A stretch of DNA of 64,000 nucleotides from Martinezella lusitana. GTDB lineage: Bacteria; Pseudomonadota; Alphaproteobacteria; Rhizobiales; Rhizobiaceae. Numbering within the stretch: the stretch's first letter is position 1; each line of letters opens with the position of its first letter. A program made the position numbers and the translations under genes. Shown here in pieces: positions 52,086 through 61,350 of the stretch. The stretch spans positions 1 through 64,000 of the forward strand of contig NZ_WUEY01000025.1 of NCBI RefSeq assembly GCF_010668395.1, given 5' to 3'. The notes below the pieces were generated by a model that made no database searches, was not told the DNA's origin, and saw nothing but the letters and a program-made list of their open reading frames with translations.

Positions 52086-52679
52086 ATGAAACCTCTTCCT
52101 GATGAGGCCTGGAATGCGTGGCATCCGGCCGATCTGATGCAACGTCTCGGCGCGGACATTCACTGGTACGTCGTCGGTGGCTGGGCTCTGGACCTTTGGC
52201 ATGGCAGGCAGACCCGGAATCACAAGGATCTTGAATTTGCCGTACTGCCTGAGGATGTCGACCGGGCCCGCGCGCTGCTAGGGGAACTGGCATTTTTCTC
52301 CGTCGTCGATGGTCATATCGAACATCTTCCATCATCGGTGCCGCCGCCTGCACACGTCACACAGCTTTGGGGCGCCGATCCGAAAGAGGGGTGTTGGCGC
52401 GTCGACATGATGCCGGAACGCGGCACCCCTGCGACCTGGGTGTACAAACGCGACCCGACGCTCAAGCTCCCTCGCAATGATATCATCCGCAAAACCGCCG
52501 AAGGTCTCCCCTATCTCGGGCCTGCTGCAGTGCTTCTTTTCAAGGCCAGGCACCGCCGGGAAAAGGACGACCAGGATTTCGATCTGGCCTTGCCCAGACT
52601 TTCGGCATCGGAAAGAGCTGACTTACGGAAGTGGCTCGAAAGGCTCCACCCGGATCATGACTGGATGGCACGGCTTTAG
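52086..52679 (+). CDS. aminoglycoside-type nucleotidyltransferase (AadB/PF10706-like)
   Basis: 197 aa. The nucleotidyltransferase core is clear: YVVGGWALDLWHGRQTRNHKDLEFAVL (GGWAxD and R-x-H-x-D-x-E motif). The aminoglycoside 2''-adenylyltransferase-like family has the same pattern, then WRVDMMPERG and PYLGPAAVLLFKARHRREKDDQDFDLALPRL. Whether it modifies an aminoglycoside or another small molecule cannot be decided. It stands alone and is not flanked by a mobile element, so it may be a housekeeping homologue rather than a transferred resistance gene. Confidence 0.8.
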   Translation: MKPLPDEAWNAWHPADLMQRLGADIHWYVVGGWALDLWHGRQTRNHKDLEFAVLPEDVDRARALLGELAFFSVVDGHIEHLPSSVPPPAHVTQLWGADPKEGCWRVDMMPERGTPATWVYKRDPTLKLPRNDIIRKTAEGLPYLGPAAVLLFKARHRREKDDQDFDLALPRLSASERADLRKWLERLHPDHDWMARL

Positions 52680-52902
52680 ACGCGCCAAGCACAGGCGAAA
52701 TTTCGTGGCAGCCGACGTCGTCACATGATGCGGGGCGGTTCAGCCGCCCTGCCATGCATCTCCGACATGGAAGCCATGCCTTGCCGCTCCGGCCATTGAT
52801 AGCCATATCTGGCTTACCAACCGCATTTCAATCATTTCCGAATTTGCAAGCTGCGCCGATCCGACCGATGTCGTGGATATCCGTGCGCGCGAAGGAGAGG
52901 TC

Positions 52903-53184
52903 ATGAGTGGCATTACCAAGAGTCTTGACGAGATGAACCGGCAGGAGCGCGCCGACCTTATGGCGGCGGTCGCGGATGTCCTGCAAGCCGCGGCCGAGGA
53001 GGCGGAGGAGGACGGGGATGCGCTCGCCGTCACGAACTCCCTCTTTCTGGCATGCAATCTTCGCGGCTGTTCGTCCGATCTCGGCCCGAGCGATCTGAAA
53101 GCCGCCGAACTGCTGCTGGAGCAGGGCATCACGTTCATTCATCTGCTGAACGGGCGAAGGAAGAGCCGCGCCCTCGTCCACTAG
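52903..53184 (+). CDS. small acidic hypothetical protein
   Basis: 93 aa from 52903 (MSGITKSLDEMNRQERAD), with a GGAGAGG ribosome site at 52894. Acidic helix (AEEAEEDGDALA) and a cysteine (ACNLRGCSSDLG). No domain recognised. A strong inverted repeat follows its stop. Confidence 0.55.
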   Translation: MSGITKSLDEMNRQERADLMAAVADVLQAAAEEAEEDGDALAVTNSLFLACNLRGCSSDLGPSDLKAAELLLEQGITFIHLLNGRRKSRALVH

Positions 53185-53200
53185 CGGCTGCGACTCATCC

Positions 53201-53232
53201 AGGATTGGGCCCCAAACAAGGGGCCCAATCCT
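53201..53232. terminator. 13-bp perfect inverted repeat between convergent genes
   Basis: AGGATTGGGCCCC, loop AAACAA, GGGGCCCAATCCT. It lies between the stops of two converging genes. No U-run on either strand, so it is probably a transcription-ending or mRNA-protecting hairpin rather than a textbook terminator. Confidence 0.55.
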
Positions 53233-53257
53233 GTGCGCTTGACACAATCGGCCTGCG

Positions 53258-54496
53258 TCAGAAATGGAGCGGCCGTTCTCCCTGCTCGTCGCGGATATAG
53301 GTCGGCAGACCGATCCGGTTGAGAATGTTGAGGAAGGGCTTCGGCGACAGTTCCTCGACATTGGCCATCTTCTTCACGTCCCACTCGCCGCTGGCTACAA
53401 GCATGGCGGCTGCAACAGGCGGCACGCCGGCGGTGTAGGAAATGCCCTGGCTGCCCACTTCGTCGTAGGCTTGCCTGTGGTCGGCGACGTTGTAGATGAA
53501 GACGGTGCGTTCCTTGCCGTCCTTCAGGCCCTTCACGAAATCGCCGATGCAGGTCTTGCCTTCATATTGCGGCGCAAGCGATGCCGGGTCCGGCAGGCAC
53601 GCCTTGACCACCTTGAGCGGCACGACATCGAGGCCTTCCGCGGTTCTGATCGGCTGTTCGGACAGAAGCCCGATGCCCTTCAGGACGGTGAAGACGTTGA
53701 TGTAGTGATCGGAAAAGCCCATCCAGAAGCGCACGTCGGCGCCATCCATGTTCTTCGCCAGCGAATGAACTTCGTCATGGCCGCAAAGATAGGCCTTGCG
53801 CTTGCCGACGACAGGCAGATCGTATTCCTGGCCGATCTCGAACATCTTGTTCACCTGCCACTGCCTGTTCTGCCAGGAATAGACGACACCGGTGAATTCG
53901 CGGAAATTGATCTCCGGATCGAAGTTCGTGGCGAAATACTTGCCGTGGCTGCCGGCATTGATGTCGACGATGTCGACATCCGTCACCGTGTCGAGATAGT
54001 CGTCCTTGGCAAGCCGGGCATAGGCATTCACCACGCCCGGATCGAAGCCGGCGCCGAGAATGGCGGTGACGCCCTTGTCGGCGCATTCCGATGCCCGTTG
54101 CCACTCGTAGTTTCCATACCACGGCGGCGTCTCGCAGATCTTGCCGGGCTCTTCGTGGATGGCGGTATCGATATAGGCGACACCGGTGTCCATGCAGGCA
54201 CGCAGCACGGACATGTTGAGGAAGGCGGTTCCGACATTGATGACGATTTCGGCGGCGGTCTTGCGGATCAGCTCCTTGGTTGCTTCGATGTCGAGCGCGT
54301 TCAGCGCGTGGGCTTCAAGGACGCCCGGCTGCTTCATCGCCTTTTTGTCACGAACGCTTTCGATGATCGCGTCACATTTTGCTTTGGTGCGCGAGGCGAT
54401 GTGGATGTTTCCTAAGACATCGTTGTTCTGGGCGCACTTGTGCGCCACCACCTGGGCGACGCCCCCGCCGCCGATGATGAGGATATTCTTCTTCAT
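53258..54496 (-). CDS. carboxynorspermidine / saccharopine dehydrogenase family enzyme
   Basis: 412 aa, starting MKKNILIIGGGGVAQVVAHKCAQNN with the NAD(P)-binding GGGGVA motif. C-terminal features SGEWDVKKMANVEELSPKPFLNILNRIGLPTYIRDE are typical of carboxynorspermidine dehydrogenase. It joins putrescine and aspartate semialdehyde reductively to carboxyspermidine (or the norspermidine analogue). The next gene, the decarboxylase, completes the pathway. Both are on the minus strand, 36 bp apart, dehydrogenase second. Confidence 0.92.
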   Translation of the reverse strand: MKKNILIIGGGGVAQVVAHKCAQNNDVLGNIHIASRTKAKCDAIIESVRDKKAMKQPGVLEAHALNALDIEATKELIRKTAAEIVINVGTAFLNMSVLRACMDTGVAYIDTAIHEEPGKICETPPWYGNYEWQRASECADKGVTAILGAGFDPGVVNAYARLAKDDYLDTVTDVDIVDINAGSHGKYFATNFDPEINFREFTGVVYSWQNRQWQVNKMFEIGQEYDLPVVGKRKAYLCGHDEVHSLAKNMDGADVRFWMGFSDHYINVFTVLKGIGLLSEQPIRTAEGLDVVPLKVVKACLPDPASLAPQYEGKTCIGDFVKGLKDGKERTVFIYNVADHRQAYDEVGSQGISYTAGVPPVAAAMLVASGEWDVKKMANVEELSPKPFLNILNRIGLPTYIRDEQGERPLHF

Positions 54497-54532
54497 GATA
54501 TCGGATATCTCCTTCTATCCCTTCGATAAGCC

Positions 54533-55630
54533 TCAGGAGAGGCTCTGCTCATAGTCCGCGTAGGTGAATTCGCGAACCGTTCGGATGGTGCCATCAAGCT
54601 CCTTGACGGCGATCGCCGGCATCTTCACGCCGTTGAACCAGTTCTTTTTGACCATGGTATAGCCCGCTGTATCCTGAAAGGAAATGCGGTCGCCGACTTT
54701 CAGCTCTTGCTGAAAATCGAACTCGCCGAAGATATCGCCGGCCAGGCACGATTTCCCGCAGACCATGTAGCGATGCGGTCCAGTATTCGGCCGGACCTTG
54801 GCGTTTTCGCGGTAGATCAGCAGGTCGAGCATGTGGGCCTCGATCGAGCTGTCGACGACGGCGAGATGCTTGCCGTTGTAGAGCGTGTCGAGCACCGTGG
54901 TCTCCAGCGTCGTCGATCTGGTGATCGAGGCCTCGCCGGGTTCCAGGTAGACCTGCACGCCATAGTGCTGCGAAAAGGCTTTCAGCCGCTCCGCAAAGGC
55001 ATCGACCGGATAATCCTCGCCGGTAAAATGGATGCCGCCGCCAAGGCTCACCCATTCGGCTTTTTTCAACAGTGCGCCGAACCTCTGCTCGATTTCGCCG
55101 AGCATGCGATCGAACAGGCCGAAATCCGAATTCTCGCAGTTATTATGGATCATGAAGCCGCTGATCGTGTCCATGATCCGTTCGACCTTTGCGACATCCC
55201 ATTCGCCAAGCCGGGAAAAGGGGCGGGCTGGATCGGCAAGGTCGAAGCTCGATGAACTGATTTGCGGATTGAGGCGTAGGCCGCGGACAACTCCGGACGC
55301 CTTTTCAGCAAAACGTTCGAGCTGGCTGATGGAATTGAAGATGATCTTGTCGGCATGAGTGATCACCTCATCGATCTCGTAATCGGCGTAGGCGACCGAA
55401 TAGGCATGGGTTTCCTTGCCGAAGCGCTGATGGCCGAGGCGTACCTCGTTGAGCGACGACGAGGTCGTGCCGTCCATATAATCGCGCATCAGGTCGAAAA
55501 CGGCCCAGGTGGCGAAGCATTTCAACGCCAGCAGCGCCTTCGCACCCGACCGTTCCCGGACATAGGCAATCTTCTCCATATTCTCCAGGAGCTTTGCCTT
55601 GTCGATCAGGTAGTAGGGTGTCTGGAGCAT
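54533..55630 (-). CDS. nspC: carboxynorspermidine/carboxyspermidine decarboxylase
   Basis: 365 aa, PLP-dependent fold-III (alanine-racemase-like) decarboxylase. Catalytic lysine in GAKALLALKCFATWAVFDLM, a second-half active-site sequence SLGGGIHFTGEDYPVDAFAERL, and a Cys-containing region YMVCGKSCLAGDIFGEFDFQQELKVGD. It decarboxylates carboxyspermidine to spermidine. The pair replaces the SAM-dependent spermidine synthase route. It is the first gene of this two-gene operon; the start at 55630 (MLQTPYYLIDKAKLLENM) is normal for the family. Confidence 0.93.
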   Translation of the reverse strand: MLQTPYYLIDKAKLLENMEKIAYVRERSGAKALLALKCFATWAVFDLMRDYMDGTTSSSLNEVRLGHQRFGKETHAYSVAYADYEIDEVITHADKIIFNSISQLERFAEKASGVVRGLRLNPQISSSSFDLADPARPFSRLGEWDVAKVERIMDTISGFMIHNNCENSDFGLFDRMLGEIEQRFGALLKKAEWVSLGGGIHFTGEDYPVDAFAERLKAFSQHYGVQVYLEPGEASITRSTTLETTVLDTLYNGKHLAVVDSSIEAHMLDLLIYRENAKVRPNTGPHRYMVCGKSCLAGDIFGEFDFQQELKVGDRISFQDTAGYTMVKKNWFNGVKMPAIAVKELDGTIRTVREFTYADYEQSLS

Positions 55631-56232
55631 TTCTGGCTATCTTCTCGTTGTTGCGGTCGACGGGGTATTGCCGCAGTTGAGCATAATGTTCAAGGCTCCG
55701 GGCAAGAGGTTGACGCCGGCCCGCAGGTTTCCTGGGGAGAGTTTTGGTCGGAATGAGCTTCCGGGTCAGTCGTAGAGCACGGGTGGGGTGGATTGGCGGT
55801 GGTGACCGACGAAGGCATGGCTTGCCCACTATCTCGGCTTTGCCGGAGACTGGCCGTCGCTTGAAGGTCATGCCCGGCGCTAACGGGAGGGCTTGTCGTC
55901 TCTACCTGAAAATCGATTTTTAGATGGGTGGAGAGTCGCGAATTGCTCTTATCGTCGGGCGCGCTGCCTTTGGTCTTCCTATGGAGGCAATAGCAGGCGA
56001 ACCGAAGACGAACGGCTATGTATGACGAGGATAGTTTTATTTACTCAACTTCATGTCGTAACCTGTATTCATTTTTGTTCTCTTTAGAATATGCCAGTTT
56101 CGTTATGTATAAATTATAGTAAACTATGTATTAATTGTAATTTACGGCATGTCGAGGTAGAGGATCATTAATACATGTCAGCATATTGTGGCTCGTCTGC
56201 ATGATGCAGCGATAAAATTAGAGAGCTATGAT
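55631..56232. other. 600-bp spacer, increasingly AT-rich
   Basis: The left half should carry the promoter of the spermidine operon. From about 56040 the sequence becomes markedly AT-rich (runs such as TATAAATTATAGTAAACTATG at about 56107). No gene longer than about 30 codons is convincing here. It looks like the edge of an acquired segment. Confidence 0.4.
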
Positions 56233-56325
56233 ATGCTTGATTTGCCCAAGGTAATGCAACTATTACTATTTGCAGCCATCATATTTCTATTCTTCCGCTG
56301 GGTGGTCGAGGATATGAATAGGTAG
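56233..56325 (+). CDS. possible 30-aa single-TM small protein
   Basis: ATG to TAG encodes a 30-residue peptide with one clear TM helix (QLLLFAAIIFLFFRWVV) flanked by charged ends (start MLDLPKVM, end EDMNR). A weak purine-rich site lies upstream (AGAGAG, about 10 nt). The hydrophobic pattern is typical of regulatory small membrane proteins, but in AT-rich DNA such patterns also arise by chance. Confidence 0.4.
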   Translation: MLDLPKVMQLLLFAAIIFLFFRWVVEDMNR

Positions 56326-56453
56326 CCGTTTTCAGCGGCCAAGGTCGCGGCACCGCGACGATTTTCTTTGCAGCTCCCACTCCCTGACCTGCCTGGTCCT
56401 GATCAATGTGCGTCGCAAATCGCTGTTTCGTCATATCCAGCCCGACGACCGCG

Positions 56454-56553
56454 AACCTGATGTTTCGTTTTCAGGATCCGCGCCAAGGGAGAATTACGAT
56501 CGACGGCCACAACCTATCGTCCGCTCCGGTTCATCTGATCCGGAAAATTGTCC
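56454..56553 (+). pseudogene. ABC exporter ATPase fragment
   Basis: In the plus strand, NLMFRFQDPRQGRITIDGHNL, then HLIRKIV matches the stretch just after Walker A of lipid/peptide exporter ATPases (typical 'RFYDPTSGRITIDGHD'). No Walker A, signature or Walker B exist around it. A small remnant only. Confidence 0.5.
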
Positions 56554-56650
56554 GATTAACTGCGGGTGGTCCGTTTGCCCGCTCAAGCATTCCAGAAAAG
56601 CTCGAGCGGGTAAGATGTCGCGCAAGCTCGGCCGAGAACTGGACATGTAT

Positions 56651-57535
56651 CTAGGCGATTATCTCCAGGCAGCCGCTGAGAAACCGAGCGACGACATCAT
56701 GAAATCTCTGCGGTTCTTCGGAAAACACGAAGTGTCCCGATTTCTCAAATTCAACCAGCTCGCTGTTCGGCAGTAGTTTATTCATCGCGTGACTGGCGCG
56801 TGGAGGGCAGACCCAGTCATGGGCGCCCACAAGAACGAGGGCAGGCACCGAAATCTCCTTCAACGCTTCCCGAAGATCGTAGCTCGGGGCGATCACGCTC
56901 ATAAAATGGCGCATCATTTCTATGTCGGGCGTGGTCGCGGCCAGCAGCCGTTCAACAAGGCCCATATTTCCAGGAGCCGCATAGTATGGTCCGACGAACC
57001 TAAAGAACTCATCGATTGTTTCCGCTGTGATTTGCCCGGAGAAGACCTTACCAGCAACCTCCAGAGCGTCGGCGGACGCGCGGGCTGCGAGTGATGGGGT
57101 TGGAACACCAGGCTCGTCCTGAATCGGGGCAACCGTCGGCGAGCTCCCAGCAAGTATCAGCCCACCAAGTAACGACGGATGCCGTAGCGCCACGTGCAGC
57201 GCCACGAAGCCGCCCGCGGAATGTCCGAATACGACAGGTTTGTGCAAGCCCAGCAGCGAAGAGAGAGCTGCAATGTCATCCGCCATTTGTTCAAGTGTTG
57301 CGGTTTCAAGCGGCGGGCGAGCCGACCGACCTTGGCCTCGCAGATCGACGTATACGACTTGAGCAATTTCCCTCAGTTGGCCTACGCCGTCTCTTAGGTA
57401 CCCGTGATCGAAACCAAGTCCACCATGAAGAGCGATGATCGTTGGGACTTCCGACAGATGACCATCCGCTCCCTTTCTCAGCGCGCTCCCTTCCGTATCA
57501 AAGTAAAGTTCGGTGCCGTTCACAGCTACGTACAA
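56651..57535 (-). CDS. alpha/beta hydrolase (proline iminopeptidase-like)
   Basis: 294 aa. Oxyanion region ALHGGLGFDHGYL, the nucleophile serine in VVFGHSAGGFVALHVALRHP, an acid in VLVGAHDWVCPP and the catalytic His in EFEKSGHFVFSEEP. The HGGLG start and cap arrangement resemble prolyl iminopeptidase and haloalkane/ester hydrolase-like proteins; substrate unknown. Followed on the same strand, upstream, by an SDR gene. Lower GC than the central genes. Confidence 0.85.
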   Translation of the reverse strand: MYVAVNGTELYFDTEGSALRKGADGHLSEVPTIIALHGGLGFDHGYLRDGVGQLREIAQVVYVDLRGQGRSARPPLETATLEQMADDIAALSSLLGLHKPVVFGHSAGGFVALHVALRHPSLLGGLILAGSSPTVAPIQDEPGVPTPSLAARASADALEVAGKVFSGQITAETIDEFFRFVGPYYAAPGNMGLVERLLAATTPDIEMMRHFMSVIAPSYDLREALKEISVPALVLVGAHDWVCPPRASHAMNKLLPNSELVEFEKSGHFVFSEEPQRFHDVVARFLSGCLEIIA

Positions 57536-57681
57536 GATTCAGTCTCCTTTACGGCGAAATGCGGGGATCTGAATAGTTGCGGGGTCGGATAGAATGCAGC
57601 TTTCAAAAGCAAACTGATGGGTTTCAAATGTAATGCCCTCCTCATGGCCCGCTTGTTTGAGGCCGACACACGATCAAGACA

Positions 57682-58476
57682 TTACCTGCCCCAAGAGGCC
57701 AGTCTTTCGCCATATGCGCCGATCGCCCATGCGAGTGACGATTTCCCCCACAGGACGCGGAGCGGGGGACATTCGGAATCGACGAGGGCTAGCATGTCTT
57801 TAGCAGTCGTGGAGGGATCATCCACATCTTCGGGGAGTATTGAGGCAAGGAGGTTTGCGCGCGCAGTGTCGTAGACCGGCAACGAATCTGCAAGCCGCAG
57901 GGAATTAGCGGAAGTGAATTCGGTTGCGTACGGGCCTGGTTCCACAAGCGTGACCTTGACGCCAAACCCTTCGATTTCTTTCGACAGAGCCTCCATTATT
58001 CCTTCTAGCGCCCATTTCGAAGCATTATAGAGCCCGATAGTCGGCTGACCAATTAGTCCCGAGACACTCGACACACTGATGACATGACCGGCTCCCTGTT
58101 CACGTAGTAAGGGAAGTGCCGCTTGCGTCACCCAAAGAGAGCCGAAGAAATTTGTATCCATCTGCGTGCGCGCATCGTTTTCGGTTACTTCCTCGATGGC
58201 GCCCATCAGGCCGAATCCTGCGTTGTTGATGACCACATCAACCCGACCGAAGTTCGCGCGGGCTTTCGCCATGGCACTGAAAACGTCTTTTCGATTTGTC
58301 ACGTCCAGTGCTAGCGGCTGGATCGCCTCACCATATCTCTGCTTGAGAGGTAGAAGACTTTTCGTGTCGCGGACCGCCGCCGCTACCTTGTCGCCCCGGG
58401 CGAGAGCCGCTTCAGCCCATATCCGGCCGAAGCCTCGCGACGCCCCGGTGATGAACCAGACTTTAGTCTCGGCCAT
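57682..58476 (-). CDS. short-chain dehydrogenase/reductase
   Basis: 264 aa. Cofactor motif TGASRGFGRIWAEAAL, NNAGFG, catalytic Ser in ISVSSVSG and Tyr/Lys in YNASKWALEGIMEALSKE. The arginine after strand 2 (AAVRDTKSL) suggests NADP preference. It belongs to the type often annotated as 'oxidoreductase' next to hydrolases. It lies upstream of the alpha/beta hydrolase, 146 bp, probably in one transcript. Substrate unknown. Confidence 0.88.
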   Translation of the reverse strand: MAETKVWFITGASRGFGRIWAEAALARGDKVAAAVRDTKSLLPLKQRYGEAIQPLALDVTNRKDVFSAMAKARANFGRVDVVINNAGFGLMGAIEEVTENDARTQMDTNFFGSLWVTQAALPLLREQGAGHVISVSSVSGLIGQPTIGLYNASKWALEGIMEALSKEIEGFGVKVTLVEPGPYATEFTSANSLRLADSLPVYDTARANLLASILPEDVDDPSTTAKDMLALVDSECPPLRVLWGKSSLAWAIGAYGERLASWGR

Positions 58477-58973
58477 AAGAATCTCCTGTGAGTTGTGCGG
58501 CCAAGATTTGGCCGAGACAAATTTCGGGAGAATGTCCGAAATAGAAACTGAATTACAATTGAAGTATCACGCGGGCCAGGAGAATGGTGTCTGTTGAAGC
58601 GATGCATTTTGGCAGCGCTCCCGCACTATTATGAGATATCGACACCGTCGAAACGGTGTGCATCAATCGAGCACGCGGGATAGATGGCCAACACGAGTAT
58701 CGACGACGCAATCACTCTCATGAAAAAGGCTTCGGCGCCTCAGAAACGACCAGCGCCGAACGTTGTTTGCGGCAATGCCATTAAACCCCTCCCGAACCTT
58801 CACATGAGCTCATCTGAGAGTTGATCCGCCGTAGCCCGTTGTTCATATGGATTATTGCCAAAGGAATGTCACCAGGAATGACGTTAAAAATGAAATGAAA
58901 TCGAGCTTATATCATTGATTTATATTGATAAACTGCCCGTCGTCGCCAAGTTTGAATCGAAGCTGCTTGCGTC
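58477..58973. other. 497-bp spacer
   Basis: Between two minus-strand genes. It contains a 7-bp hairpin ACACCGT-CGAA-ACGGTGT at 58642-58659 and AT-rich DNA toward 58,900. No gene seen. Confidence 0.4.
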
Positions 58974-59765
58974 TCAGGACAGGCGCGTTTCATTATAATA
59001 TCTTGCTGGTGGTTTTCCTAAAGCCTTCTTGAACATGGTGATAAACGCACTCACCGACTCGTAGCCCAGCTCTTCAGAAAGGGCTTGAATGCTCTTACCT
59101 GCATAAAGACCCTTCAGCGCCAATATTACCTGAAGCTGCTGACGCCAGCGGCCGAACGACATACCTGTTTCGTCGAGTATCATTCTGGTTAGGGTCCTTT
59201 CGCTGACCGCCAAGTGTGCGGCCCATTCCCTGGCGGTCCGTCGATCCGCGGGATTGCTCACCAGTTCATCCGCAATCGTCCGCAATTTGCGTTCCTCGGA
59301 AACCGGAAAGTACAGAAGCTCGATCTTCATGTTGCTCAGTTCCTCAAGTAAGAGGGCAACAAGACGGTCCGTCGAGCTTCCGACCTCATAGGCTTGCGAA
59401 CAGGTTGAAAGCCGTAAGATCAGTTCTCTGAGCAGCGGAGTGATTGAAAGCGTGCAGCATTCCGAAGGCAAAGTGATCGCATCTGGTTCCACACATAAAA
59501 GACAAAGGTCGGTATTTGCACTGGCTTTCATACTGTGAGGAGTGCCCCCCGGAATCCAAACACCGTGCTGGGGCGGCACCATCCAAAGGCCTTTTGGAAC
59601 TTCACAGATGACGCTGCCACGCAGGGCGACGACGAGTTGGCCCTTTCGATGATGGTGCATTGACGGATCGCGATCTTCCTCAGCTACGTGAGCACGCAAG
59701 GCGATGGCAGGTTGGACAATGCTGTCGAGATCGTTGTTGGCTCGCAAGAAAGCTAGGACCGACAT
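58974..59765 (-). CDS. AraC-family transcriptional regulator with cupin sensor
   Basis: 263 aa. N-terminal cupin (RDPSMHHHRKGQLVVALRGSVICEVPKGLWMVPPQHGVWIPGGTPHSM) and C-terminal double HTH (REWAAHLAVSERTLTRMILDETGMSFGRWRQQLQVILALKGLYAGKSIQALSEELGYESVSAFITMFKKALGKPPARYY). It is divergent from the MFS transporter gene 103 bp away and so probably controls it, a common arrangement for AraC/efflux pairs. Confidence 0.9.
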   Translation of the reverse strand: MSVLAFLRANNDLDSIVQPAIALRAHVAEEDRDPSMHHHRKGQLVVALRGSVICEVPKGLWMVPPQHGVWIPGGTPHSMKASANTDLCLLCVEPDAITLPSECCTLSITPLLRELILRLSTCSQAYEVGSSTDRLVALLLEELSNMKIELLYFPVSEERKLRTIADELVSNPADRRTAREWAAHLAVSERTLTRMILDETGMSFGRWRQQLQVILALKGLYAGKSIQALSEELGYESVSAFITMFKKALGKPPARYYNETRLS

Positions 59766-59868
59766 TCCATTTGACCTAAAATAGTGATTTTTTTGTCAGA
59801 ATGACTAAATTCATCGGAGAGCGCAATGGTTAAGGTAGAGGCGGGGACTTCAACAAACGAGAAAGCAA

Positions 59869-61122
59869 ATGGAAACGCGTACTGCTACGAAAATCACGCC
59901 GCATCCCGTCCTTCTACTGGCCGGAATTTTTTTGATCGCGACAAACCTGAGAGCCCCTTTCACAAGCATTGCACCGCTATTGGATGGGTTAAAAGAGAGT
60001 TTTCATCTCAATGCCACACAGGCAGGGATGTTGATAACCCTTCCCCTCCTTGCGTTCGCCTTGGTGTCGCCCTTTGCCGCAGGCCTTGCGAGGCGATGGG
60101 GTCTGGAGCGCACACTGCTTCTAGCACTGATCGTCATCGGAGCGGGGGTTCTCTTGCGTTCAGTCGGTTCGATCTGGTCGCTTTACCTCGGTACATGGAT
60201 AATTGGCAGCGGGATCGCGCTAGGGAACGTATTGCTTCCTGCTATCCTCAAGCGCGATTTTCCCGAAAAGGTCGCGCCGCTGACGGCCACCTACGTCCTC
60301 GCAATGGGTATCGCCGCGGCTTCTATGTCCGCTGTTGCTATTCCATTGTCACAGTTTTCGAATTTCGATTGGCGTCTAGAAATGGCATGCCTCATCCTGC
60401 TGCCTGCAATCGGGATCCTTGTATGGCTGCCTCAGGTTTTCCGAGAGACCCAGCTTACGACGAAGGTAAGAGGCCCCCTGCGCAATGTCCTCTGGCGATC
60501 ACCTATTGCCTGGCAGGTCACATTTTTCTTGGGTTTCGACTGCTTCTTGTATTATGTCGGTGTCAGTTGGTTGCCTGCCATCCTTGAAGATGGTGGCTAT
60601 TCAACGGAGCAGGCTGGCTCAATGCATGGTGTGCTTTTGCTTGCAACCGCGATCCCCGGCCTAATTCTGATTCCAATAGTTCCTCGAATGAAGGATCAGC
60701 GCGCGGTGGCTTGCTTCCTTTCACTTAGCATCGCTGTGGGGCTTCTCGGCTTGCTAATTGCCCCGAAATTCGCTGTACTTTGGGTGCTTGTCTTCGGATT
60801 TGGCGCAGGCGGCGGTCTGATCCTCGCTCTGTCATTCATAAGCATGCGCACGCCAAATGCTCAATATGCAGCCGGCCTGTCGGGTATGGCTCAATGCGTT
60901 GGGTATCTCGTCGCATCGGCAGGCCCGCCTGTTATCGGTAGAATGCACGATGCCACAGGCTCATGGAGTATACCGCTTACCGTTTGTGTTTTGCTGGGCG
61001 GTATCATGGCTGTAGTTGGCTATTTTGCCGGACGTGATGTCCAGCTGTCAGATGTGCAGCCGCATGTGGGCAACGCAATAGCTTTGCGGCGGAACACAGG
61101 CACGGAAGCTGTTAAAGGGTAG
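59869..61122 (+). CDS. MFS transporter (CynX/NimT-like)
   Basis: 417 aa, about 12 TM helices. The first TM and following loop LLLAGIFLIATNLRAPFTSIAPLLDGLKESFHLN and motif 'RWGLERTLLLALIVIGAG' resemble the CynX / NimT (cyanate, 2-nitroimidazole) MFS subfamily. An intact ORF with normal start. It probably exports or imports a small organic anion or drug under control of the divergent AraC regulator. Confidence 0.9.
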   Translation: METRTATKITPHPVLLLAGIFLIATNLRAPFTSIAPLLDGLKESFHLNATQAGMLITLPLLAFALVSPFAAGLARRWGLERTLLLALIVIGAGVLLRSVGSIWSLYLGTWIIGSGIALGNVLLPAILKRDFPEKVAPLTATYVLAMGIAAASMSAVAIPLSQFSNFDWRLEMACLILLPAIGILVWLPQVFRETQLTTKVRGPLRNVLWRSPIAWQVTFFLGFDCFLYYVGVSWLPAILEDGGYSTEQAGSMHGVLLLATAIPGLILIPIVPRMKDQRAVACFLSLSIAVGLLGLLIAPKFAVLWVLVFGFGAGGGLILALSFISMRTPNAQYAAGLSGMAQCVGYLVASAGPPVIGRMHDATGSWSIPLTVCVLLGGIMAVVGYFAGRDVQLSDVQPHVGNAIALRRNTGTEAVKG

Positions 61123-61350
61123 CATGGGCTTAGTGTCAGGCACATAGGCATTTCTTGGTGCCGGTGGCGCCCGCTGCCCTCGACTGCGAATCGCGGCCTA
61201 TGCCAAGCGACATGAGACCCCTCTTTCGCCGATATGAAGTATCGCCCCTTCACTGGTTCGACGTTTCGTTGGTTTCGGGTGCCGCTCCGACTTTCTGCAG
61301 AGGGCCGGAGCGGCGCTTTCGCGAATTTCTGAAACCCGCATACATTTCGC

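Noticed and set aside
55276..55291. GTAGGCCGCGGACAAC, close to the parS-like motif
   Set aside because: It differs in the left half, is not a full palindrome, and lies inside nspC, 30 kb from repABC; most likely coincidence.
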